64,000 bases of DNA, from positions 62,001 to 126,000 of the forward strand of contig JABFXY010000025.1 of the NCBI GenBank assembly GCA_013361525.1, in the 5' to 3' direction. The translations under genes were made by a program, and so were the position numbers. This DNA comes from Polyangiaceae bacterium. Its GTDB lineage: Bacteria; Myxococcota_A; Polyangia; Polyangiales; Polyangiaceae. This document shows positions 57,696 to 64,000 of this stretch, one piece after another (position 1 is the stretch's first letter; every line of letters starts with the position of its first letter). The notes under the pieces are model-generated. The model was not told the origin of the DNA. It worked only from the letters and a program-made list of their open reading frames with translations, and searched no databases.

Positions 57696-59074
57696 CGCGT
57701 GAAAACCGCCATTTGTGTCGGAGCGCCGACCGAGGGATCGAGAGGGCCAATCGGGACGAAGCGAGCGCCGTACCCGAAACGCTCGGCGACGTTGCGCCCC
57801 CACGCCTCGAGCTCTGCCCTCGACCATTCGAATCGATGGTCATGGTGACGAAAACGCCCGGTCGGGAGGGTCTCGAACTTTACATTGTATTCGGCATTGG
57901 GGGTCGTGACGACGACCGTGCCCGGACGCGCGACCTCGAAGACTGCGCGCTCGAACGCGGCAAGGCGATACGGCTCGAGGTGCTCGACGACCTCGACGAT
58001 CGCCGCTGCGTCGTAACCAACGAGTCGTTGATCTCGATATACGAGAGAGCCCTGGAGGAGCTTCACGCGCGCCCGCTGCTTCTCCGGCATACGGTCGATT
58101 CGAAGCCGGTCGGCGGCGATTTCGAGGGCGCGGTGGGATACGTCGACCCCGACGACCTCGTCGAAGGTCTTGTCCGCGACCAGCGCTCGTAGGAGCTTGC
58201 CGTCCCCGCAACCGAGATCGATGACGCGCTTGGCTCCGCATTGCTTCAGCGTTGCGAGAACGCTCCCGATGCGCTGGTCGTTCAGGCTGATGCCCTTTTC
58301 GATGGCGTCGATTGGTTCGTTGTCGTCTGCTCGCGGCGGTTCTTCCGTGACGAGCTGCTCGAGCGCCTCGCGAGCCAAGCTGCGCTGGTGCTTGAGGTAG
58401 CGCAGCGCAATCGCATCACGTTCCGGATGCGCAGCGAGCCAACCCTCGCCGCGGCGAAGGAGCTTTTCGACTTCGTCTTCGCCTACCCAATAGTGCTTGT
58501 CGTCATCGAGGACGGGGATGAGGACGTAGAGGTGCGCGAGCAGATCGCAAAGGCGCTTCGAGCCGGCGATCGTTACATTGAAATAGCGGCTGGGCCCCCA
58601 GTCGGCGTTCATTTCGTCGAGCGCGAGCCGTTCGACCGTTACCTCGTACCCGAGCGGCTCGAAGAGCCGTCGAAGAAACGTTTCGCCGCCACGACAAGGG
58701 ACGGCGGAGACACGCGCCTCCAACGCAAGCTCACGCGCCGCCATCTCCGGCCGCTCCTTGCAGCGGCCGGACAGCGCAGTGCCGAATACTTCCGCGATCG
58801 CGACGCTGAGAAACGAGGATGCGACATACGGTCGATCATTGACGTATTGCGCGAGCGTGCGCGTCTCTCGCGCTCCAGGGCGACCTCGGACGAGCGCGAC
58901 CGGATCGATCTCGAGCAGCAACGCAGCCGTGCACCGCTCCGTTCGAGCTTCCGGGTAGAAGACGTGCGCCTTTCCGAAGGTGAGATCGAAAGAGTGCGGG
59001 CGGAACGGGCTTTTGTGCAGCAAGTAGCCGAGGTCGGTCGCAGGCTCGGCGGTGCTCGTGAGCGTGAGCAGCAT
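57692..59074 (-). CDS. hen1: Bacterial Hen1 RNA 3'-terminal 2'-O-methyltransferase
   Basis: 460 residues, standard for bacterial Hen1. An N-terminal domain (1-260) stimulates Pnkp ligase activity in the known systems. The SAM methyltransferase has VIDLGCGDG (285-293), the metal-binding EVVEHLE (361-367; E361, E364, H365) and RHHDHRFEW (409-417), which supplies the His ligand. It 2'-O-methylates the 3' end at a damaged RNA site before Pnkp seals it, protecting against repeat cleavage. An AGGACG site precedes ATG 59074. Upstream on the same strand is a LysR gene, 90 bp away. Confidence 0.95.
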   Translation of the reverse strand: MLLTLTSTAEPATDLGYLLHKSPFRPHSFDLTFGKAHVFYPEARTERCTAALLLEIDPVALVRGRPGARETRTLAQYVNDRPYVASSFLSVAIAEVFGTALSGRCKERPEMAARELALEARVSAVPCRGGETFLRRLFEPLGYEVTVERLALDEMNADWGPSRYFNVTIAGSKRLCDLLAHLYVLIPVLDDDKHYWVGEDEVEKLLRRGEGWLAAHPERDAIALRYLKHQRSLAREALEQLVTEEPPRADDNEPIDAIEKGISLNDQRIGSVLATLKQCGAKRVIDLGCGDGKLLRALVADKTFDEVVGVDVSHRALEIAADRLRIDRMPEKQRARVKLLQGSLVYRDQRLVGYDAAAIVEVVEHLEPYRLAAFERAVFEVARPGTVVVTTPNAEYNVKFETLPTGRFRHHDHRFEWSRAELEAWGRNVAERFGYGARFVPIGPLDPSVGAPTQMAVFTR

Positions 59075-59164
59075 GAACGTCCTTTCGAACAGCGCCCCGC
59101 GGGCACACCTGTGGAGGCGACCGGCTCCGGCGCTGCGAGCAGAGGTCGACGGCGGACCGGGCGC

Positions 59165-60088
59165 TTACCTGACTCGGCGCTGGACGAGCGCCGACGCGGG
59201 CCGCGTGGTCGCAATGTCGAGCAGCGCCTGCGCGCGCGGCGAGGTATTCGGGGCGACGAGACCGACGAGAGGAACGCGCACGCGTAGATCGGATATCTCC
59301 CGATAAACGACGCCGTCCCGCGCGAGTCGGCGCATCGATGCCGACGCGATCGCGAGCCCGAGGCCTGCCGCGACCAGGCCGAGCATGGCGACCTTCGTGT
59401 CCGTCTCCTGCACGACATCGAGGTGTACTCGGCCGCGCACGAGCGCATCGTTGGCCGCGAGAGCCCATTCGGGCTCCACATCCGGGCGAACCGCGATGCA
59501 CTTCTCGCCGTCGAGATCGCGCAAACGAAGCCGTGACTTCGCCGTGAGCGCATGGCGGCACGGAAGCGCGGCCACGAAGTGATCCTCGGCGAGCGTGTGC
59601 TCCACGAGCCCGACTTCGTTCAACGGCCCACACGCGAACCCGATTTCGATACGCCCCTCGTGAAGGGCCTCGATCTGGAGCCGACTTCGAAGCTCCACGA
59701 GCTCGAGCCGCACGTCGGGTCTACGTGACCGGAACGACCGCAGGCATCGCGGCAATACCTCGTAGGTCGCCGTCGGCGTGTACCCGACGGCGAGGACACC
59801 TCCTTCGCCGCGCGCGATCCGTGCGGCCTCGAGCGCCGCGCGCTCACCGTCCGCGAGCAGCCTGCGCGCTCGCTCGAGCAGGAAGGCCCCGGCCTCCGTC
59901 AATGCCACGTGACGGCGGTCGCGCTCGAAAAGTCGGAGACCCAGCCGGTCCTCGAGCGTGCGTATCTGTACGCTCAGCGGCGGCTGCGAGATGTGAAGCC
60001 GCGCGGCCGCCCGTCCGAAATGCAGCTCCTCCCCTACGGCGATGAACGACCGGAGGAGGCGCGGCTCCATGGCGTCGAGCGTGTTCAT
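59165..60088 (-). CDS. LysR-family transcriptional regulator
   Basis: 307 residues. The N-terminal winged HTH (LRSFIAVGEELHFGRAAARL HISQPPLS-type, residues 8-35) reads FGRAAARLHISQPPLSVQIR, followed by LEDRLGLRLFERD. The effector-binding domain has VGYTPTATYEVLPRCLRSF and LGLVAAGLGLAIASASM. It is divergent from the SnoaL-like gene, the usual LysR arrangement, with an AT-richer gap holding tatc-N15-gata at 60099-60121. It also lies upstream of hen1 on the same strand. Confidence 0.93.
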   Translation of the reverse strand: MNTLDAMEPRLLRSFIAVGEELHFGRAAARLHISQPPLSVQIRTLEDRLGLRLFERDRRHVALTEAGAFLLERARRLLADGERAALEAARIARGEGGVLAVGYTPTATYEVLPRCLRSFRSRRPDVRLELVELRSRLQIEALHEGRIEIGFACGPLNEVGLVEHTLAEDHFVAALPCRHALTAKSRLRLRDLDGEKCIAVRPDVEPEWALAANDALVRGRVHLDVVQETDTKVAMLGLVAAGLGLAIASASMRRLARDGVVYREISDLRVRVPLVGLVAPNTSPRAQALLDIATTRPASALVQRRVR

Positions 60089-60173
60089 ATCGAACGAGTA
60101 TCACAAGCTGAAAAATGGATATTGGCGGGTATGAGCGCTCCGGAGGTATCACGCCTTCGTGGAGGTAACTGAA

Positions 60174-60581
60174 ATGGTGGAAGACAAAACAGCCGTGATC
60201 GAGCGCTACTTCGGAGAGCTCTTCAACGAGGGTCGGCTGGAGCTGGTCGACGAGCTCCTGCACGAGGACTACGTAAATCACTCCCCGTCGCCAGGGCTGC
60301 CGGCGGGTCGTGAGGGAGTGCGGGTCGTCGTCGCTCTGCTCCGCACGGCTTTCCCGGATCTACGGTACACGCTCGAGGATGTCGTCGTCGGGAGGGACGC
60401 CGTGGCGACGAGGACCACGATGCGCGGCACCCATCGCGGCGACTTCTTCGGCCTTGCGCCGACCGGCCGGACATTCGAGGTCGCTCAGATGACAATCGAG
60501 CACTTCCGCGGTGGGCGAATCGTGGCTCATCATCGCCTGACCGACCTGGCGGCGCTCGCAGAACAGCTTGCGCCACGCTGA
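60174..60581 (+). CDS. SnoaL/ester-cyclase-like polyketide cyclase family protein
   Basis: 135 residues from ATG 60174, preceded by GGAGG at 8-nt spacing. The SnoaL-like alpha+beta barrel pattern is clear: IERYFGELFNEGRLELVDEL, FPDLRYTLEDVVV, AVATRTTMRGTHRGDFFGL, and TIEHFRGGRIVAHHRLTD. Such proteins cyclise polyketides or act on small lipophilic molecules, though most are uncharacterised. Divergent from LysR, which probably controls it. Confidence 0.82.
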   Translation: MVEDKTAVIERYFGELFNEGRLELVDELLHEDYVNHSPSPGLPAGREGVRVVVALLRTAFPDLRYTLEDVVVGRDAVATRTTMRGTHRGDFFGLAPTGRTFEVAQMTIEHFRGGRIVAHHRLTDLAALAEQLAPR

Positions 60582-60601
60582 GCTTTTTCGGATCAGGGCG
60601 G

Positions 60602-61348
60602 TCATTTCGCCGATGCGAACAGCGCTTCGGCGTCGGCCCCGGCGGGGACCCGCATAGGGCAGGAAGGATCGGTCGCTGCCCTCCAGACCGCCTCGGTGAC
60701 GGCGCGCGAGTCGGTCGTGAGCGAATCCTTCTGCCATCCGGCGAAGACGCCTTCGACAATCGCCTTGTAGGGCTCGGGGAAACCGTCCTGCATGCGCGCG
60801 CGGGCGTTGTCTCCGAACTTCGTTTGTGGGGCTCGGCCGGGGAGAACGAGGACCGCGCGAATGCCGAACGGCTGGAGCTCGAACGCGAGCGACTCGGTGA
60901 AGGCGTTCACGGCGGCCTTGCTCGCGGTATAGACGGACAGGAGCGGAAGCGACTTGAGCGTGACCGACGAAGTGACGTTTACGATGACCCCCGACTTGCG
61001 CTCACGCATCTGAGGCAGAACTGCCCGGGTCATGGCAATCGTGCCGAGCGTGTTGGTCTCGAACACATCGCGTGCGGTGGCCATGGGCGTGCCTTCGAGC
61101 GGGTTCAAGAAGCCGATTCCGGCGTTGTTCACCAAAACGTCGATCGGCCCCGCGGTGGCGACCGATTGTTCGATGCCGGCGGCCTTGGTGACGTCGAGAG
61201 GCACGACTCGAAGTCGCTCCGAAGCGGGAAGGATGTCCTCGCGCGGCGCGCGCATCGTCGCGATGACCCTCCACTGTCGATCCAAGAAGTAGCGGGCGAT
61301 ATCCAAGCCAAAACCCGACGAGCATCCAGTGATCATGATGGTCTTCAT
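60602..61348 (-). CDS. Short-chain dehydrogenase/reductase
   Basis: 248 residues, classical SDR. The cofactor motif is TGCSSGFGLDIARYF, with NNAGIGF, the active-site Ser in NVTSSVTLKSLP, and YTASKAA (Tyr and Lys). NADP(H) preference is likely because of Arg residues after the first strand (TMRAPR). It is convergent with the SnoaL-like gene and divergent from the cupin-AraC gene, which is its likely regulator. Confidence 0.93.
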   Translation of the reverse strand: MKTIMITGCSSGFGLDIARYFLDRQWRVIATMRAPREDILPASERLRVVPLDVTKAAGIEQSVATAGPIDVLVNNAGIGFLNPLEGTPMATARDVFETNTLGTIAMTRAVLPQMRERKSGVIVNVTSSVTLKSLPLLSVYTASKAAVNAFTESLAFELQPFGIRAVLVLPGRAPQTKFGDNARARMQDGFPEPYKAIVEGVFAGWQKDSLTTDSRAVTEAVWRAATDPSCPMRVPAGADAEALFASAK

Positions 61349-61473
61349 GGCGGTCTCTCCTCGATGACCGGAAAAGGCTCCGGTGGCGCGAGCCCACGGC
61401 GCGCTTCGATGTCCTCGGAAGCTACGGCGAGCCCATCGGACGTGCTACGACAGGAAGTCCACATTTCATTCGC

Positions 61474-62394
61474 ATGAGTCCGGAACAGGTCGATCCCCTC
61501 GCCGAGGTCGTCGCGCTGCTCGCCCCCGGCGCGCCTCACACGAAGCTCGTCACAGCCCGTGGCCCCTGGCGTGTCCGTCGGTCGGCCCCAGACCAGCTGT
61601 TCTATTGCGTCGTTCTCGATGGCTCGTTGCGCCTCTCGGCGGCAGGGCACGATCCGATCATTCTCGAGAAGGGCGACTTTGCTCTCGTCCCGTCGTCGTC
61701 CGACTTCGTCGCGTCGAGCGTCGTCCCGCCCCCCAAGCGGGCGCCCGACACAATGCCGATGGCGCTCCCGGGTGGTGAGTATCGGCAGGGTCTTCCGGGC
61801 GGCGAGCCCGACGTCCGGATGTTGATCGGCTACGGCGTGGTTCAGTCTCCCGATGCGAGCCTGCTCCTCTCGCTCCTACCGCGGCTCTTGCGGGTGCGCG
61901 GACACGAGCGGCTCGCGACCTTGGTCCGGCTCGCCACCGATGAGGCCCGCGAGCGACGTCCCGCGCGGGCAGAGATCCTTTCACGCTTGCTCGAGGTCAT
62001 CCTGATCGAAGCCCTCCGATCGTCGGCGGGAACGGGGGCTTCCCCGGGGCTCGTGCGCGGCCTCAGCGACGAGCGCCTCGCGGTCGCCATCCGTCGAATG
62101 CACGAGAGGCCGACCCACCCGTGGACGGTCGCCGAGCTCGCCAAGAAGTCGGGACTCTCGCGCTCCACCTTCTTCGAGCGCTTCAACCGCACTGTCGGCG
62201 TTGCGCCCATGGAATACCTGCTCGGCTGGAGGATGGCGTTGGCCAAAGACCTCCTCCGAAAGAGCACGGTCACCGTCGCCGAGGTCGCAGACCGAGTTGG
62301 TTATGGGTCCGCAAGCACTTTCAGCGTCACTTTCACGCGGCATGTCGGGATGCCCCCCGCCCAGTACGCCCGGAGCCACGCCGCGGCGGGATGA
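61474..62394 (+). CDS. AraC-family regulator with cupin sensor domain
   Basis: 306 residues. The N-terminal cupin_6 domain (LFYCVVLDGSLRLSAAGHDP, LEKGDFALVPSSSDF) probably binds a small molecule. The C-terminal AraC HTH has WTVAELAKKSGLSRSTFFERF and TVAEVADRVGYGSASTFSVTF. Such regulators commonly control an adjacent SDR gene. Its last 62 bp overlap the convergent TetR gene. Confidence 0.9.
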   Translation: MSPEQVDPLAEVVALLAPGAPHTKLVTARGPWRVRRSAPDQLFYCVVLDGSLRLSAAGHDPIILEKGDFALVPSSSDFVASSVVPPPKRAPDTMPMALPGGEYRQGLPGGEPDVRMLIGYGVVQSPDASLLLSLLPRLLRVRGHERLATLVRLATDEARERRPARAEILSRLLEVILIEALRSSAGTGASPGLVRGLSDERLAVAIRRMHERPTHPWTVAELAKKSGLSRSTFFERFNRTVGVAPMEYLLGWRMALAKDLLRKSTVTVAEVADRVGYGSASTFSVTFTRHVGMPPAQYARSHAAAG

Positions 62395-62923
62395 GTGGCT
62401 TTCGCAGCCTCGCTATGGCGCGATTGAAGGCAGCTTCGTCGTCGAGCGCGCGGGCGAGCACGATCGCCCCCTGGATGGCGCCCACCACTTCTTCTGCAAG
62501 GGCACTGGCCGCGGCGCGCTTCTGCCCCGCGCGCCGAAGCGTCGACGCGAGCGCTTCGATCCACCGCGTGAAGTAACTCCGCACCGCTGCGGCGAACCGC
62601 TCGCGTGTGTTGCCGACAGCGAGGACGCCGACGAGGCAAACGCGACGGCCCGAGCGGAAGTAACGCTGGACGGCGTCGAACATCGTTGTGATCGCGCGCT
62701 CGGGCTCGCCGGAGCGCAGCGGTCCAAACACGTGCGTCTCGAACCAAACATCAATGTCCGTGAGCACCGCCGCGACCATCTCCTCCTTTCCGCCCGGAAA
62801 GAAGTGATAGAGACTTCCTTTGCCCAAGCCGGTTGCTTCGCCGAGGAGCGTGAGGCTCGCGCCCTCATAGCCATGTTCTCGAAACACCTCGGCGAGCGCC
62901 GGCAAAACCTCCTCGCGCGTCAT
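62333..62923 (-). CDS. TetR-family regulator
   Basis: 196 residues. The HTH is EVLPALAEVFREHGYEGASL, then LLGEATGLGKGSLYHFFPGGKEEM, a standard TetR_N. The C-terminal ligand domain is TetR_C_6-like (AITTMFDAVQRYFRSGRR). Its tail overlaps the end of the cupin-AraC gene. It lies 12 bp after the NTF2-like gene, whose promoter holds a palindrome that is probably this protein's operator. Confidence 0.88.
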   Translation of the reverse strand: MTREEVLPALAEVFREHGYEGASLTLLGEATGLGKGSLYHFFPGGKEEMVAAVLTDIDVWFETHVFGPLRSGEPERAITTMFDAVQRYFRSGRRVCLVGVLAVGNTRERFAAAVRSYFTRWIEALASTLRRAGQKRAAASALAEEVVGAIQGAIVLARALDDEAAFNRAIARLRKPLIPPRRGSGRTGRGASRHAA

Positions 62924-62935
62924 CCGATGCGTCCC

Positions 62936-63403
62936 TCAGAGCCCGAGATCGCTGAGACCGGGATGGTCATCCGGGCGGCGGCCTGACGGCCAGTGGAGCT
63001 TCCGTTCTGCCTGAGTGATCGGAAGATCGTTGATGCTGGCGAAGCGATGGCTCATGAGACCGCGCTCGTCGAACTGCCAGTTCTCGTTGCCGTAGCTACG
63101 AAACCAGCTCCCGCTATCGTCGTGCCACTCGTACGCGAAGCGAACGGCGATGCGGTCGCCGCCGAAGGTCCAGAGCTCCTTGACGAGCCGGTAATCGATC
63201 TCGCGCGTCCACTTGCGGCGCAGAAACTCCACAATCGCAGCGCGCCCGCTCAGAAACTCCGCGCGGTTCCGCCAGGAGCTGTCTTCCGTGTACGCAAGGG
63301 CGACGCGCTCGGGGTCTCGACTGTTCCACGCGTCCTCGGCGAGACGGATCTTCTGTCGGGCAGTCTCTTCGGTGAATGGCGGCAGCGGGGGGCGGGGCGA
63401 CAT
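62936..63403 (-). CDS. NTF2-like (DUF1348) protein
   Basis: 155 residues from ATG 63403. The DUF1348 nuclear-transport-factor-2-like fold is clear: [54 protein letters not shown] and [20 protein letters not shown]. Enzyme activity unknown. It is transcribed with tetR and controlled by the operator just upstream; the longer open frame is rejected. Confidence 0.85.
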   Translation of the reverse strand: MSPRPPLPPFTEETARQKIRLAEDAWNSRDPERVALAYTEDSSWRNRAEFLSGRAAIVEFLRRKWTREIDYRLVKELWTFGGDRIAVRFAYEWHDDSGSWFRSYGNENWQFDERGLMSHRFASINDLPITQAERKLHWPSGRRPDDHPGLSDLGL

Positions 63404-63410
63404 TCGCTCG

Positions 63411-63430
63411 AGTGTACCGACCGGTACACT
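63411..63430. promoter_or_regulatory. Near-perfect 20-bp operator palindrome for TetR
   Basis: agtgtaccg and cggtacact arms (9 bp each) with a two-base centre, placed 8 bp upstream of the NTF2-like start. The taccg...cggta core is of the sort bound by TetR repressors, and tetR is the second gene of the operon, so autoregulation is inferred. Confidence 0.75.
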
Positions 63431-63474
63431 GACGAGCAAGCCCGCTCTCGCGACTCGCTCGACGCGAATCACGC

Positions 63475-64000
63475 TCACCACTTTACGCACTTTACATCGC
63501 CACCACGCCCCACGAAGCACACGTCGCGGCCGTAGATTGCGACGCTCGTGGCATCGATGACGCCCGCCACCCACGCCGGCGACAAAGTGAGCTCCACTTC
63601 CGGTGCCTCGCGGGCGAGCTCCGCATCGTCGAGCCAGACCGCCGTTTGGCCATTGCGGACACATCCATCGCCGAACCGTTGCGCGAGCACCGTGTCGAGA
63701 TACGGCTCTTGGCAGACGTTTTTGTGGTCGAAGATGTACGGCGGCTTCATGCAGGGCACGACGCAATTGAGGTTGCAATCGAGGACGGGGCGCTCGCTGC
63801 AGCGAGCGTTGCAATCGCGCTGCGCGGCCAATGCCTCCGCGAGCCGTTTGTCGAACAGCGCTCGGCTGGCGGCGCGCTCGAGCGGACACATCGGCAGCTT
63901 CGTCCGAGGCGGCGCGTCTGCGACCTTCAGGGTGTCGGGCAGCTTGCCCCAGCACGCAATGCGTCCGTCGTTTGCGACGGCGCAGACATGCCGGCCGGTC
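63475..64000 (-). CDS. RCC1-repeat protein (5' end outside window)
   Basis: The C-terminal 175 residues are visible; the start lies beyond the window. The first part reads [18 protein letters not shown], the RCC1/ATS1 blade signature (HxCAxxxDGxxxCWG). A Cys-rich middle ([22 protein letters not shown]) follows, and a last blade-like strand ([16 protein letters not shown]) ends the protein. RCC1-type beta-propellers are common as extracytoplasmic proteins in myxobacteria. Only one or two blades are in view, so the domain order is unknown. Confidence 0.7.
   Translation of the reverse strand, partial: TGRHVCAVANDGRIACWGKLPDTLKVADAPPRTKLPMCPLERAASRALFDKRLAEALAAQRDCNARCSERPVLDCNLNCVVPCMKPPYIFDHKNVCQEPYLDTVLAQRFGDGCVRNGQTAVWLDDAELAREAPEVELTLSPAWVAGVIDATSVAIYGRDVCFVGRGGDVKCVKW

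Overview
The window is a 64 kb piece of a very GC-rich chromosome with tightly packed genes, and nearly all coding sequence has G or C at third codon positions. The gene content points to a myxobacterium-like member of the Myxococcota, probably class Polyangia: eukaryotic-type Ser/Thr kinases (one fused to an AAA/TPR signalling module), many lipoproteins with Gly-, Pro- or Asp-rich linkers, a von Willebrand lipoprotein, an RCC1-repeat protein, and a bifunctional eukaryote-type PFK-2/FBPase-2. This placement is inferred from gene content; no search was run.

Layout. (1) 1-6.7 kb, minus strand: a type II secretion operon reading small membrane protein, gspD, gspE, gspF, a leaderless GspG-like protein, then gspG cut by the window edge. 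(2) 7-13.7 kb: a Ser/Thr kinase, a Sel1-like lipoprotein, a tiny basic protein, a UBP-type zinc finger, an MDR oxidoreductase and a small membrane-protein operon. (3) 13.8-20.6 kb: a PhoD-like phosphatase lipoprotein, a coupled operon (metallophosphatase, repeat protein, prmA, rsmE), a membrane protein, and glgC. (4) 20.9-29.2 kb: a lipoprotein, a coiled-coil membrane protein paired with a 1293-residue kinase-AAA-TPR protein, a Cys-rich lipoprotein and two single-pass proline/alanine-rich proteins. (5) 29.3-36.8 kb: a Prc-like protease lipoprotein facing a DUF2760-Hsp70-Hsp70 operon. (6) 37.2-44 kb, plus strand: a small protein, PFK-2/FBPase-2, a membrane protein and two tandem DUF4139 proteins. 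(7) 44-50 kb: a Bcr/CflA-type MFS pump, lipoproteins, an ArsC-like protein, glnS and tRNA-Ala(CGC).

(8) 50-64 kb is the accessory part and the most interesting. A compact plus-strand operon (50186-54126) encodes a DMATS/ABBA-type aromatic prenyltransferase, a cysteine-synthase-like PLP enzyme with an altered substrate loop, a heme-oxygenase-fold protein with a diiron-type ligand pattern, and a fold-type I aminotransferase. I do not recognise this as a known pathway; it looks like a small route to a prenylated amino-acid-derived metabolite. Facing it are an AraC regulator and then the Pnkp-Hen1 RNA repair cassette with overlapping genes. A run of small regulator/enzyme pairs follows: LysR with a SnoaL-like protein, a cupin-AraC regulator with an SDR, and an NTF2-like/TetR operon carrying a near-perfect 20-bp operator palindrome. 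The window ends in a partial RCC1-repeat protein.

Non-coding features include a 50-bp repeat present twice at 49/50 identity (one copy inside a gene), a 63-bp palindromic element sharing its core, several intrinsic-type hairpins, and no recognisable insertion sequence or CRISPR array. Starts were often reset downstream of the longest open frame, using 4-bp ATGA/GTGA overlaps, Shine-Dalgarno matches or signal peptides.
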